DNA of 64,000 nucleotides from Diphasiastrum complanatum (GCA_029204225.1 CM055098.1:18693303-18757302), one strand, 5' to 3'; numbered from the stretch's first letter, positions 1 to 9,960 are shown. Program-made: numbers and translations. Notes: generated by a model not told the origin, from the letters alone.

Positions 1-1
1 G

Positions 2-330
2 GATTCCAGACACACAGGATGTCATAGCAGAGGCCAAGCACTTTTTGGATACCACACTAGGACATCGGATGGATGGGTTGGACACGATATGGAGGACTAC
101 TAGGGATGTAGCCACGTTGATCATCCGTTTTACTTCCTTGGGGATTAGATGGGACGCTTTATGATGTAGAGCTAAGCTCCGTGGCTCCACCATTTTTATG
201 GATGATGATCTCACTTATATTCAGGTGGAGAGGCGTAAGGCCTTTCAGGAAGCTCGGGAGTCGAGCAGACGAATCATATACAAAGATGGACGAGTGCGCT
301 GTTTTGATAGCACTCGTGATGGTTCTCATA
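2..330 (+). pseudogene. LINE ORF1 C-terminal fragment
   Basis: Read with frame corrections, this stretch encodes a segment that begins IPDTQDVIAEAKHF and contains STIFMDDDLTYIQVERRKAF and then a basic tail. A conserved 'DDDLT..Q..RR' signature followed by a charged helix is typical of the C-terminal domain of plant LINE ORF1 nucleic-acid-binding proteins, which coat the element RNA. At least one in-frame stop (after the WDAL residues, near 163) interrupts it. The match is by pattern memory, so the domain name is an inference; its position just upstream of the endonuclease supports it. Confidence 0.5.
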
Positions 331-389
331 GTTAGGGATTTGGGGTCCTTGGGTTTCGGAGCACCTCGAGGCCCCATCCACACCACCTT

Positions 390-864
390 CGGATTGGAGT
401 GTGGAATTGTGCTGGCATACACTCATCTTCTACTGCAGGGGACCTGGTTCTTCGACACCACTTATCAGCTTCATGTTTGTGCCCTTGACAGTGATATGCT
501 TGGAGTTTCCAGGACTTCTGAGGATAGTTTGGGACCTATTACTACATATGGCAAGCACTTACTACAATTTGGAGAGGCCCATGCTAGCCATTTATAATGG
601 CTTATCTTGTTGGCCACATTCAGACATATATATTCATGCCATTCTCACAGTGACGGACATAGTGTTGTTGACTATCTCATGGGGTCACCATCCTTCATAC
701 CCATCGTCTCTGATTTCCACGTTTCCCCCACCACCCTCTCTGATCACTCCTTTCTCTCTTTTGCTATGCCGTTCTCTTCATCATTTGGTCACCTATTCAC
801 GTATTCATGCTCCGCATTTAACGCTCTTACCACCATCTTCTCCGCCGTAAAAGCGTGCTTATGA
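390..864 (+). pseudogene. LINE endonuclease, C-terminal half
   Basis: Two overlapping frames carry the C-terminal part of an apurinic-like endonuclease. One has DSLGPITTYGKHLLQFGEAH, the strand usually followed by an 'NGLS' element. The other (607-864) has SHSDGHSVVDYLMGS and VSPTTLSDHSFLSF. The S-x-VDY and SDHS-x-L-x-F motifs are the classic end of LINE endonucleases; the SDH histidine is catalytic in the family. A frameshift near 590-610 separates the two pieces. This enzyme nicks target DNA to prime reverse transcription. It lies directly upstream of the RT remnant. Confidence 0.7.
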
Positions 865-1067
865 CGACTCTGAAGGGAAACGTCTTATTGACCTTCTTTT
901 CAGTTCTTTCTCAGGCGCTTTCTGGCGTGAGTTCATCCCTCGCTCCCCACCACCTCTTTTGGAAGACCTTTTCATTTGGACCGACTACACTACTAGTTTG
1001 TATACCTCCCCACTAATTCACATATCTCTATATCTCCACGCCCATTTGAGTTCTCCTTCTTCACATC

Positions 1068-2560
1068 CGATATGGTACTTGCTGCCATTAAGAAGATGAA
1101 GTCCCGTAAGGCCAGAGATATCGAAGACCTCGAATCTGAGCTCCCTGCCCATCTATCCTACTTACTCACTCCCACCATAGCCACTCTTCTCAATTCTGCA
1201 GTTGTCTCAGGCTTCCCTCCATTCTAGTGCACCAACATCATCCACCCCATCCGTAAGAATGGTGACCCCATGATTCCATGTAACTACTGCACTATCATGA
1301 TTGGGCATGTTCTAGCGAAGCTACATGGTGTACTATACTTCAGTCTATTGTGAGTTCAGAGGCGGAGTCTCCTAGCCTACATGCTATGGGTCAGGCGGGT
1401 TCTCGGGCCCACTATTCTACTACAGATCACATCTTCACGTTACAGGCCTTGATTGAGGAAGCTAAGAACAGGAAGAGAGGGTTTATTGTAAGAGACTTCA
1501 GGAAACCCTTTGAATTTGTTCCTCGCTCCTTGCTCATCCAGAGACTTCGAGATCTTGGCTTCCTCCATTGACATCATTTTGGCTGTGATGGCTCTTATGA
1601 GCGCGTCCTGGGATGTTTTCGACATAGTAGTGGCATCTCTGATCATATTTGGAGCACTATTGGGGTGAAGCTGGGATGCTCTCTTGCACCGGTCCTCTTT
1701 GGCCTATATATTGATGAGTTGGAGAGAGTCATTCCACAGTGTGGCGGTACTGATGTTGGAGGTGTAAGCTGCGCACCTCTCAAAGAGGCTCCAGAATGAA
1801 GCAGAGGGCACAAGCTCCAGAATGAAGCAGAAGGCACAAAATGGTCCCATAAGGAAATGGGAAGATGAGAACGGGCAACTCAAATAAGGAAATTGGAAGA
1901 CTTGTGGTTGTCCCCTGGTACCAGCCCTTTTGGGGTAAGGGGGAGACCACAATGTGATGGGTGGCTAGGCGGTTGGGGTGGGACACCCAACACCACGGCC
2001 CACGCTCGTGCGTCCCTGCGGTGGCGTGCAAGGTCCAGCTTTCCTACAACTGGTTGCAAGCTTGGTGATATCTTGATTGCTATCCTTCTTTATGCCAATG
2101 ATGTGGTACTAGTCTCATCGACCAAGGAGGGCCTACAACGACAGTTGGATTGCTTACAGGAATTCTATACCAGTTGGGGCCTAGGGGTGAACATTGGGAA
2201 GACCAAAGTTATGGTCTTCAACACTTCATGCAGCAACATGAGCTCACTTTTGATGGACAATATTTAGAGGTGGTCTCTTCTCATAAATATTTGGGGATTC
2301 TTTTTTTCGGGTCCTACTTTCAGTATGAGACAAACTGCTACCACTCGACTTGGGAAGGGGCATATCACCCTTGTTCAGCTAGAGCGGTTCTGTTTTCGTA
2401 CGTCTCGTAGTAGGTGTCGACTCTTTGATACCATTGTCACCCCCACGACTCTATATGCTGCAGAGACATGGTGTACAGGTCTCCCGTCTTCACACTGGGC
2501 CAGTCTTTCACGATTACAGACCACCATGTTAGCTCGGTTGATTTGAGCGAAGCCTTCAGT
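1068..2560 (+). pseudogene. LINE reverse transcriptase (interrupted)
   Basis: Recognisable RT blocks in order are a KMKSRKARD segment (usual K-S-G-K-A-P-G-P-D region), NGDPMIPCNY (usual 'KKGD..DPxNYR'), AKLHG, GQAGSRAHYSTTDHIFTLQALIEEA (usual 'QxGFRxGxST.D.I..L'), CSLAPVLFGLYIDELE, the catalytic box altered to YANDVVLVSS, then HKYLGILF and YAAETWC of the thumb. At least three in-frame stops (near 1228, 1570 and 1665) and frame changes break it. A foreign segment at about 1764-2048 separates the palm from the catalytic box. The middle Asp of YADD has become Asn, so even a repaired frame would be doubtful. Confidence 0.8.
1764..2048. other. Foreign insert inside the LINE RT, with a 26-bp tandem duplication
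   Basis: RT similarity stops after the GGTDVGG residues and resumes at GCKLGDILIAILLYAND, with roughly 285 bp between. The insert begins with two near-identical 26-bp copies of GCTCCAGAATGAAGCAGAGG plus its continuation (about 1790-1842) and continues into GC-rich DNA. I did not identify its family and no clear target-site duplication was found, so the borders are approximate. Confidence 0.5.
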
Positions 2561-2865
2561 TCCACATGAGATTCTTCTCGCCGAGTTTGCGGTTCCACTT
2601 ATACAGATTGAGGTAGCTCTCCAGCTCATCACATATATTCAAAGAGTATAGGCGTTACCAGATACAGACAGACGATATACACATATTGCACTATCCTCCT
2701 CGCACTATCTTCATGATCAGGGCTATAGATTATCATGGTTCTCTTAGGCATCTCACCTCCTACTTTTGTCATTTGGTATCTCCATCACAGAGCTTCCCCC
2801 AGGCACTCATCAATATATCAGACGATTTCTTTATGGAGCATATATGGAACGGACTTGGAGTCATC

Positions 2866-3386
2866 AGTTAGGGGTTAAGCCTGATTTCTACTGGACCCAT
2901 TTTCTTGAGCTAGACACAGCAGGGATCCAGTCCTGCCACATTACCTGGATTCAGGCCTATCTCACTCCCTTAGTTTCTCGTTGGGCCAGCTCAGGGTATC
3001 TTCACACCAACTAGCTATTGAGACTGGGCGGTTCCACAGTTCCTAGAGAGGAGCGGCTTTGCCAGTTCTGCTCTTTAGGTGAGTCTGAGGAGCATTTTAT
3101 CTTTAGATGTCATGTATACTATGAGATCGGAGGGAGAGATCACTGTTTGTTTCAAGACATGCCCACCACTCTACGATCTCTCATAGCCTATGAGGACTCT
3201 CGGTGTGTTGCTCTTATGGTACGAGAGATGTTCATATTGCGGCGAGACCTATGCGGGACATCTCAACAGTTTACCCCTCAGCCATTGATTACCTCTTTCT
3301 TTTCTAGGCGGAGATCACGAGAGACAGAGCCTGACGCTAATGACGACGACGACGACGACGGCAACTTACATGCTCATAGAGATTAG
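2866..3386 (+). pseudogene. LINE 3' zinc-finger-like tail
   Basis: The frame 3018-3386 encodes RLCQFCSLGESEEHFIFRC, a C-x2-C...H-x4-C arrangement of the zf-RVT type found at the C terminus of plant LINE RT proteins. It is followed by FILRRDL and a run of aspartates (about 3337-3360). The preceding frame (2766-3014) gives FYWTHFLELD and a helical segment that also occurs in the second LINE fragment at 6680, confirming a shared family. A stop at 3012-3014 separates the two frames. Confidence 0.7.
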
Positions 3387-3425
3387 AGACAGTGTGAAAG
3401 ACATGGAAAAGACATTAATGGAGCT

Positions 3426-3594
3426 TTCTTTCTGTCTGTCTGTCTGTCTCTCTCCATCTAAGATCACAACAAGCTGAACTGAAACCATAAGACACCATAC
3501 TGAATCATGCTGAACCATACCAAACCATAGTGAATCGTTCTGAACCATGGCAAAAACCATACTGAAGAGATAAGACACATGTCCCCCCCCCTAT

Positions 3595-3648
<54 letters not shown>

Positions 3649-3800
3649 ATCACAACAAACCGAACTGAAACCATAAGGAACCATACTGATGCGTTGCAGA
3701 ATCATACCGAACCACAGTAATATTGAATCATGGTCGAAACCATACTGAAGAGAAAAGACACATGTCCTCTCTCTCTCTCTCCAACCATAAACCCTAAAAC
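3426..3800. repeat. CT microsatellites within a tandem duplication of about 190 bp
   Basis: A (CTGT)n tract at about 3430-3450 is followed by a unit starting GATCACAACAAGCTGAACTG. This unit recurs after the long (CT)n run at 3596-3645, starting GATCACAACAAACCGAACTG, with related ACCATACTGAA and ACACATGTCC segments at its end. A third, shorter piece (ACCATAAGGAACCA) begins near 3805. A second CT run lies at 3767-3780. A local duplication anchored on the CT tracts explains the pattern. Confidence 0.8.
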
Positions 3801-3839
3801 CGATCTCAAACCATAAGGAACCAACGGGCCCGTGTGTGA

Positions 3840-4637
3840 TAGAGATCATTATAATATATAATATTGGGCCACAAGGCACCAAAATGGAGTACAATGATGT
3901 TCGATGAACATAATGAAAACTATACAACTAAGATTCGTCAGTGTGATGGTAATCAGAATCCTCCGAGTCTGTGCTAGCCTGCTGATCCTAGGGGTCTGCA
4001 GATGAATCAGAGAGAACCATAGGCCATGGCAAGACTCTGGCTTTGCTACTGCATGCTCTGGCTTTGCTGCCTATGCTCGTCCTCCCCCGCCCCTGCCTCT
4101 GCCTCTCCCTCCTCCTCTGGCCCCCCTTTGGCTGCCCCCACCCCCCTGTCTATGCCCGTGTGTCTGTGCCGAGGCTGTGATCCTACACCCTGGGATGGCC
4201 CTATTCACTGTGATGATGCTTGGCCAGCAGTTGCTTGTGATGCTCCGCTCTTGTGTACAAAAAGTGAACCCATACCTTCCTTGCCAGAACCTCTAAGTCG
4301 GGCCTACGTGTGGGAATGGCTAGCTCCTCCTCTGTCTCCGCATCAGGGTCCACCAACAAGTTAACTAGGTTATTCCCCCGTGCCTCTGCCCTCATCTCCT
4401 CCTCCTCAGAAGCCCCCTCCTCAGCCCACTCCTCCTCATAATTAGCCCCGAGTTCCTCTCCACCCTCGAGCCCTTATCATCCCCCTCCTCAGCCCTCTCC
4501 TGCCCCTCCCCCCCCCGGCTATGCCCTCCTATACTCTCGTAAAGCCCGTGCGTCGGCCTCTGCCTGTCTGTCAAACTCTTTGTAGATCTCAGCTCGTCCT
4601 GCGTGGGTGAGGAGAAGTAGTTGCTGAGCGGTCGACT
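3840..4637. other. Low-complexity C-rich region without a supported gene
   Basis: From about 4080 the plus strand is a run of CCTC/CCCC-rich sequence giving Pro/Ser-rich translation on one strand and Glu/Arg-rich translation on the other. Open frames of 60-110 codons exist in several phases, as expected of skewed composition. I recognise no domain. Position directly upstream of a hAT transposase C-terminal piece suggests it may be a decayed linker of that transposon, but nothing shows this. Confidence 0.4.
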
Positions 4638-4800
4638 TGGGGCGACTGGTCAAGAGAGTCCTTTCACAGGACCTGTCATCATCCACCTGTGAGCGGAATT
4701 GGAGCACTTGGGCCTTGTATCACACACAGAAGAGGAACAGGCCATCCATCGAGCAGTGCAAGCTACACTGCATTTCTCCACGCCTGCATGGACTCCTACA
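4638..4800 (+). pseudogene. hAT transposase C-terminal dimerisation fragment
   Basis: The translation contains LVKRVLSQDLSSSTCERNWS followed by TWALYHTQKRNRPS. The pattern 'VLSQ..SSS.CERNWSTw.l.HtkkRNRL' is a hallmark of the C-terminal hAT dimerisation region in plant hAT transposases. Only about 50 residues remain, with no terminal inverted repeat seen. It lies upstream of an N-terminal and central hAT piece at 5150-6040, the reverse of the normal order, so these are either two copies or a rearranged one. Confidence 0.75.
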
Positions 4801-5145
4801 ACAACATTCGCTCGTTATCGCTCGTACTGAAATCATTCAATCCCATGCCCTAATCCCATGTGTTTTTTGGCGCTTGCTCTAATATGATTTGTAGGCATCC
4901 GATTGTTGTAATGCGACTTGGGGCTACACTGTGTTTTTTCATGCTTAATAGAATGACGGAGATGTATGCTCAATAACTTTACCTATGCAATGTTTTGAAC
5001 TTGATTCATTGGAATTCTAACTTGATACTATTGTTAAACAGAAAATCTTGGGGTTTTAGAGTGATGCTTGTCAAAATTTTGTTGCGAGCACTTCAATGTA
5101 GTATATTTTCTTGCACTGAACATTTGCTTGTTTATTTTTATTGCA
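4801..5145. other. Spacer between hAT pieces
   Basis: AT-rich DNA with no supported frame. It ends in a pyrimidine-rich TTTATTTTTATTGCAG, which would serve as a splice acceptor for the hAT segment that follows, so part may be an old intron. That reading is an inference. Confidence 0.3.
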
Positions 5146-6040
5146 GGTCTGATCTCGTGTTAACTCGATGACAGTCCAAGGCCAAGGCGATTGGGCCGAG
5201 GTTGATCTTATAGAGGGAGATGTGGCTACACACCATGGCACAAGCGTCCGCAGATGGAGATGCTTGCATTGCGGTGGGCTCTTCACAGGATCACTTACAG
5301 GATTAGGGCTCACTTACTACTGCTTAGAGGGCCAAATGGGCAGACATTGGGCATATTTGCTTGCCCCATGATTCCTGATGAGGAGGTACAAAGGCTGATG
5401 GATATCTATGGGCCTGATGGTACATCCACCCAGCCAATGAGACCAGCACAGGGTTTTGGACGGGGACGGGTAGCAAGGCTGCAGGGTCTAATATAGCATG
5501 GACTAGGCCTAGTATGGGTGCAAGGCCTAGTACATCACGGGCAGGGCCTAGTACAACGCGGGCAGGGGACAATGCATGGTCCAGCTGAGGCCACTCCAGT
5601 TCCATCCGCAGCAGCAGGGCCTAGTTTAGGTCCACGAGTATCACCCGAGCATGTTCGATTAGTGGCTGCAAGTCTTTCCCGTCCCTCATCGGCATCAGTA
5701 GCAGATGCACCACATGGTTTGACAGATCCTACTAGAGCGACTACTGGCAGTAAACCCATTGTGGCAGATGGTTTCTAGCGAGGCCTTCTTGGACTTTAGA
5801 GGTGTCAGTGCAGATGTGACACATTTCCAGGCCACTGTGTTTGGAGATGAGTTCTGGACACGAGCAGCGGAGCTTGTGGGGTTCCTTCAACCCATTTTCT
5901 ATGTGATGTGCCTAGTAGACCGTGAGGGGTGCACTCTCAGTCTCATTTACAAGCTCATGGGCTGCATTGGCGAGGCGATTCAGACATCGGCGTACCCACA
6001 TGTTGCACCCCTTGTGGCGCTCTACCAGAGATTTGGATGA
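5146..6040 (+). pseudogene. hAT transposase, BED zinc finger and central region
   Basis: A BED-type finger is split over two frames: WRCLHCGGLFTGS (5250-5290), then RIRAHLLLLRGPNGQTLGIF and IPDEEVQRLMDIYG, with a one-base shift near 5290. A linker with repeated R-P-S-T / A-G-P-S-T units (about 5510-5570) follows. The frame 5759-6040 then encodes MVSSEAFLDF, FWTRAAELVGFLQPIFYVMC and LVDREGCTLSLIYKLM, matching the central DUF659-type hAT block ('FW......L.P...VLR.VD.....mg.iYe.m'). Stops near 5495 and 5778 show that it is dead. BED fingers bind transposon ends. Confidence 0.7.
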
Positions 6041-6330
6041 TCGGGAGCTGCACAAGGGATGGGTGGAGTACACCGAGCATGTATGGCCTGGACCAGATAT
6101 ATGCCCTAAACCGCTTAGTAGTCATAATATTATGTAGCGTACTCAATGCTAGTGTTTTTTCAATGGATTGACGCGTGCCATGGTTCTTTTGCCAACAGGC
6201 CCACTGCCCAGGAACATAGCACGCCAGCTGGTGAGTGCTCCAAATGGCCATTTGATGGAGAGTAGTGTCAGATGAGGGAGGATATGTCGAGACCTGTGAC
6301 ATGGTGGAGCAACCAAGTAAGAGTTCGGGT
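6041..6330 (+). pseudogene. Probable decayed hAT continuation
   Basis: After frame changes the plus strand gives FANRPTAQEHSTPA (about 6190-6232), resembling the hAT segment that precedes the 'PaeWW..yG' motif, and near 6300 a TWWS. Beyond this the similarity fades. Assignment rests on adjacency to the preceding hAT piece and a short motif only. Confidence 0.35.
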
Positions 6331-6675
6331 TCACCTGCAACCAGAAACAAACATTGTTGTCAAATAGGTATTTTGCATTTCATTGCATATTTTGAAAGTA
6401 GTTAAATTCGGGAAAACATAGCTCCAACATGGGGTAATAAAGTGACTCACCTCTATCATCTGGCCCTCAGCGCATGTTTGTCTCAACATACGGCCGTTGG
6501 TGTTCACCAACACCCCGATGTGTACACAACACTCCATAGTTAGGCCCTAAAACACGTGGAATTAGGGCATGGAAAATGAAACTTGTAGTACGGACAAAGA
6601 CGGGCGAAACAGAGGTCACAGGAGTCTCTATAGGCATGTAGAAATGCAGTCTAGGCTCAGACATCACCCCGGACT
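6331..6675. other. Unassigned spacer
   Basis: No frame or repeat was recognised here. The open frames are short and on both strands. Confidence 0.3.
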
Positions 6676-7160
6676 TCTATGACTTCATTTTCCTAGAGCT
6701 GGACAGTGTCGAGGTCCAAGTTTTACCTCTTTATTTGACTAGCGGACTCTCACATTGCCTCCATTTTACATTGGGACAGTGCCAAGTTTCCTCACACCAG
6801 CTATATGTGGAGACAGGATGCTTTCAGGGGATTCCTCATATGAGTAGACTTTGTTAGATGTGCACATTAGGGGAGGTGGAGTCAGAGGAGCATTTTCTAT
6901 TTAGATGCCTTGTTTATTATGAGATCCAAGGATGCTATCATTGTCTTTTCCGTGATTCTTCAGTCACATTGCGTTCACTCATTTCATACATAGACCCTCG
7001 GTGTGTGGCATGAATGTTGCACGAGATGTTCCTGCTCCGTACAAATATTTGACAGAGAAAGAGGATGAGTCAGACATTCTTTCCCTGAATATTCACCGTG
7101 ATCATCGATAGTCTTACTTCTAGACGACACTTTATGACTACTAGGAGACTTCGTAGATCT
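6676..7160 (+). pseudogene. Second LINE 3' fragment (same family as 1-3400)
   Basis: The translation contains DFYDFIFLELDSVEVQ, a helical block, MSRLC-stop-MCTLGE and then EEHFLFRCLVYYEIQGCYH. Line by line this parallels FYWTHFLELD and EEHFIFRCHVYYEIGGRDH in the first LINE. It is a 5'-truncated copy of the same family, carrying only the zinc-finger-like tail and following residues (SLISYIDPRC). In-frame stops occur near 6855 and 7012. Confidence 0.7.
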
Positions 7161-7199
7161 AGAGCTAGGCAATGGCACCTTAGGGATTTATGCATTGAT

Positions 7200-7720
7200 T
7201 GCAATTAGCTAAAGACCTGATTAGCTAATAATATTACCAAGTTGATCCAAACAATCATGGAGTGGGGCGCTAATCCTAAGTCTCTTTGGAATGAAACAGG
7301 TGGGGTTCAGGTGGCTACACCAATGTGGGGCCACATAGATTGCCAAATATCATGCATAGGGACATCTATATGGATTGCGCTTCTACATTGTTTTATTTCT
7401 CATTTAGATTATATGCTGTGGGGACTTGGGGGTTTGTCGTTTACTATTTGGCATTATCATTTATGAGTCTTCTAGTTGCTATTGGGCCTCTAGCTGTAAA
7501 GTGTCTTTTGTAGGGCCTCAAGCAATGCATTTGAGTCTCATTATTGACATGTTGATTACCGGGTGGCTCTCTACATATCAATTTCACTTCATTTTAGTAT
7601 CGATGAATTCATTTAGAGCAATTTATTGTCAAGTGTTCTTATTTTTATTCCACTTACTTTTTTAAAGTACTTGCATTCTCCTCTCTATTTATGTTTCATA
7701 CATGATTTTTTGCTCATATA
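7200..7720. other. Unassigned; possible eroded 5' LTR of the chromovirus
   Basis: This stretch ends immediately before a tRNA-Met-type primer-binding site at 7722, where a 5' LTR would be expected. I could not align it by eye to the 3' LTR that starts at 9597, so either it has been replaced or the LTRs have diverged. Open frames of 60-80 codons here show no known domain. Confidence 0.3.
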
Positions 7721-7721
7721 T

Positions 7722-7734
7722 TGGTATCAAAGCA
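7722..7734 (+). other. Primer-binding site, initiator-Met tRNA type (gypsy)
   Basis: TGGTATCAAAGCA matches the usual TGGTATCAGAGC PBS, complementary to the 3' end of initiator tRNA-Met, with one change in the first twelve bases. It lies 5' of the gag zinc knuckle, as expected for the start of the internal region. Confidence 0.6.
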
Positions 7735-7879
7735 CTTTTTCTAAGTTTTATTACAACCCGATGAAAAAACACCTTGCTTGGTAGATGTTAGAGTGACTAT
7801 CTTATCTTCAACGCGGAAGTAACAAATGAGCCGAATGAAGTGCTACACAAGCAAAATGCTAGAAAACTCCTCTTTCTTT

Positions 7880-8140
7880 TCAAAGAAAGGAAAAGGAAAG
7901 GTGAAGGATACCCCTGCCGGAACCAAAGGATAAAAGAAACTATCCTCAATTGACCAGGAGACCTTTGCCAATTCTAGGAGCTACAAGCAATGCTTTAATT
8001 GCGTGGAGCCAAGACATGTTGTGAAGGAATGCCTAAAGAAAAGGAAGAATTTTAAGGGGGCTTTGTTTAAGATGCTAGGTAACTCTAACATTTCTAGCAT
8101 TAATTTATCCTTTGCAGATGCTTTTTTAATATGGCGATTT
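7880..8140 (+). pseudogene. Gypsy gag zinc-knuckle fragment
   Basis: The translation contains CFNCVEPRHVVKEC followed by a lysine-rich tail, a CCHC knuckle with spacing C-x2-C-x4-H-x4-C. It is preceded by a basic segment (KKGKGKVKDTPAGTKG) with a stop. Gag knuckles bind the element RNA for packaging. Stops flank it on both sides. Confidence 0.6.
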
Positions 8141-8448
8141 TTGGCCCCCACGACCTAATTTGGATGATTGGGACCGTAGGTGGCCAAGTCGTAATAGTTT
8201 TCTTTGATGATGGTCGTACATCCATTTTTTTCAATCATAAATTGTTGCAGAAGCTAAAGATGGAAACAAAGCAAAGTGATCATTGTTATGTGGTGAAGTT
8301 GGCCACAAGAACGGAAAACCAAGTGTGGGACCGGATAGTTCCACCTCTACCTTTGCAAGTTCAAGCCTATAATAATTAGACTTTCATATCATGAAGTCAA
8401 AGTGGATGTAATACTTGTGGAAGGAATGGTGTTATGTACACAAGGAGT
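8131..8448 (+). pseudogene. Gypsy aspartic protease-like remnant
   Basis: The frame 8131-8379 encodes DGRTSIFFNHKLLQKLKMET, VVKLATRTENQVWDRIVPPL and a hydrophobic tail, continuing in another frame as RLSYHEVKVDVILVEGM. This follows the plant gypsy protease pattern 'DSGSTHNFI.....' but the catalytic D-S/T-G is not preserved (FDDGRTS occupies the position). It is a decayed piece of pol N-terminus. Confidence 0.45.
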
Positions 8449-8564
8449 CATTAAAGGACTATAACCCAACGGGGTTGGCTCATTTGGTTGGCTTGGCATC
8501 CAAAGTTTCTTTGGTCCCAGGTTCGAGCCTCCCCTTGGAAACCAAGAAGCATTAAAGGACTATA
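8449..8564 (+). mobile_element. Short tRNA-derived SINE with 15-bp target-site duplications
   Basis: CATTAAAGGACTATA occurs at 8449-8463 and again at 8550-8564, flanking an 86-bp body (8464-8549). The body holds a tRNA-like Pol III box A (TGGCTCATTTGG, 8477-8488) and, 32 bp downstream, a box B (GGTTCGAGCC, 8520-8529). Box A/box B order and spacing with long direct repeats are the signature of a SINE inserted by target-primed reverse transcription. It sits inside the gypsy protease/RT interval, so it is younger than that element. No long A-tail remains. Confidence 0.8.
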
Positions 8565-8639
8565 AGACTCAATTTTTCTTTTCCACATAATGGCTCTTCA
8601 ATAGAAGTTAATGGAAATTTTGATATTTCTCCTTCATAC

Positions 8640-9160
8640 TAGATTTCTGCTATGGAAATGGTTGAATGCATGAATGATGTGGACTGTGATTCTTACATAT
8701 GTTGGTTAAAGCATTTTGTTTACCATGAAGAATGCAACTTACACAATTACAACATGCAACTTGTACTAATGACTAATAATATAAGAGAGGAAAACTTGTC
8801 AGAAGGTGAGGCCTATAGAAAACTTAGGCATGAGTCTAGTGAAAAATTTCTAGACTAGCTACCAAAGGGTCTTCCCCCCTCTAGGGGTGTTGACCATGGT
8901 ATTGAACTTCTCCTTGGAAGCCCCCTATATCTTTGTATCCTTATAGGATGAGCACAAAGGAGGAAGATGAAGTTTTTGGTAATTGCAACAATGTTTAAAG
9001 ATGGGCCATGTAAGGCTTAGTGAGTCCCCTTGGGGGGCTCTAGTATTATTGGTTAATAAAAAAGACAGAGGAATTTGTCTTTGTGTGGATTATAAAAAAT
9101 TAAACAAACAAACTATAAAACTTAGATGTCCCTTACCTCAAATGGATAAATTTGGACTTC
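8640..9160 (+). pseudogene. Gypsy reverse transcriptase, N-terminal remnant
   Basis: Residues KGLPPSRGVDHGIELL (8867-8915) match the 'P..LPP.R.vDH.IeL.pG' start of chromovirus RT. Next comes [20 protein letters not shown] and [20 protein letters not shown], matching 'SPwgaPVlfVkKKDGs.RlCvDYR.LN..T.k..yPLP'. After PLPQMD the RT stops abruptly. Stops and a one-base shift near 8950-8985 separate the blocks. Confidence 0.75.
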
Positions 9161-9590
9161 CTCGGATGGGAAAGCAAAATGATGCCATATGGGTAGTAGT
9201 CCATAGTCTAACCAAGATGGCACAATTCATTCTATCAAAGCTTCAGAACTTGCTCAATGACATTGTTAGTGATTGGAATTCAAAGTTAACTGACAAATTT
9301 TGGCAAGTTGTCTTCAAGAAATTGGAGACCACGAGCCACTTAAAGGAATGACTTGGTGCAAATCAGGATGGTTTGATTCAAGCATATGAGCTAGTTCACT
9401 TGGATTTGTCAACCTTTGTACCTTTAGAATCAAAGGCCATTGTCAACGTGGGCTCAGAAATCGAAAGGTGATTTGAGTACTTGGTTCATTGGAAAGGTAG
9501 CTTTGACGATGAGGACACTTGGAAAAAGGAACAAGACCTTACACAAATTTCCAAATTTTATTCCTTACAAGAAAAGTCTTTTTAAGGGGG
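9160..9590 (+). pseudogene. Gypsy integrase core piece plus chromodomain
   Basis: [20 protein letters not shown] followed by KMAQFILSK matches the integrase 'GLP.s....DaIwVVVDRLTK.AHFip' block, with His in place of the catalytic-region Asp. [10 protein letters not shown] follows. Farther on, VGSEIER-stop-FEYLVHWKG and DEDTWKKEQDL form a chromodomain ('R.......eYLVkWkg...e..tWe.e..L'), thought to guide integration to marked chromatin. The frame ends just before the purine tract. Confidence 0.7.
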
Positions 9591-9596
9591 AGGGAA

Positions 9597-9960
9597 TGTT
9601 AGGGACCCAATGCCTTGAATCCCACACGTAACTTGTAGCTAGATGTTGGATTGGGCCTATTGACTTGACCAGTGACTCGTGGACCGCATAAAAGCAAGTG
9701 CTTTCTTAGTGGTAATGTGTAACATGTAGATTGTAATTCATGATCAATTGATACTAAAATTTGAATCCTGACGTGGAACTTCAAACTTCCAACTCTTGAG
9801 TCTTGGTACTTAACAATACCTATCACCTGTGGTTTAGGGTTCTTGATCCATCTATTGCCTGCAGTTTTAGCTATGATCTATCTAAAATTATCAGTGACAT
9901 TAGCTAGTAGCTACCAACTTCCATACATGACTAAAGATTGATCATTGTTACTTGTCACTC
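9597..9960 (+). repeat. 3' LTR of the chromovirus (right end uncertain)
   Basis: TGTTAGGGACCC begins directly after the purine-rich tract AAGGGGGAGGGAA, the normal PPT/LTR junction. The end with CA could not be fixed, so the right limit is approximate. Confidence 0.5.

Larger units (their letters stand above)
1..3400 (+). mobile_element. Degenerate LINE (non-LTR retrotransposon), running off the left edge
   Basis: Successive reading-frame pieces on the plus strand follow the order of a plant L1-like LINE: an ORF1 C-terminal region, the end of an endonuclease, a reverse transcriptase with YANDVVLVSS in place of the usual YADD box, and a cysteine/histidine tail. The frames are broken by many stops and shifts and by a roughly 285-bp foreign insert inside the RT. 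The 5' end lies outside the window. No poly-A tail or target-site duplication was recognised at the 3' side, which passes into CT-rich repeats. It is an old, dead copy. Confidence 0.85.
7722..9960 (+). mobile_element. Internally deleted Ty3/gypsy chromovirus
   Basis: In order: PBS (7722), gag zinc knuckle (about 7990-8040), protease-like segment (8130-8400), start of RT (8870-9150), integrase core piece (9170-9340), chromodomain (about 9440-9570), a purine-rich tract AAGGGGGAGGG, and a 3' LTR starting TGTTAGGGAC at 9597. RT fingers jump straight to integrase, so most of RT and RNase H is deleted. The chromodomain places it among plant chromoviruses. The 3' end of the LTR is not clearly defined; 9960 is a guess. 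Confidence 0.7.

Noticed and set aside
3505-3927. 140-codon minus-strand frame with an Arg/Glu run
   Set aside because: It is produced by translating the (CT)n repeat and its tandem duplication.
4026-4364. 112-codon frame with a signal-peptide-like, cysteine-rich start
   Set aside because: It lies in C-rich low-complexity DNA where several phases on both strands are open. No promoter, homology or codon pattern supports it.
8464-8549. tRNA gene
   Set aside because: Boxes A and B are present but there is no cloverleaf or anticodon stem. Target duplications show a SINE.
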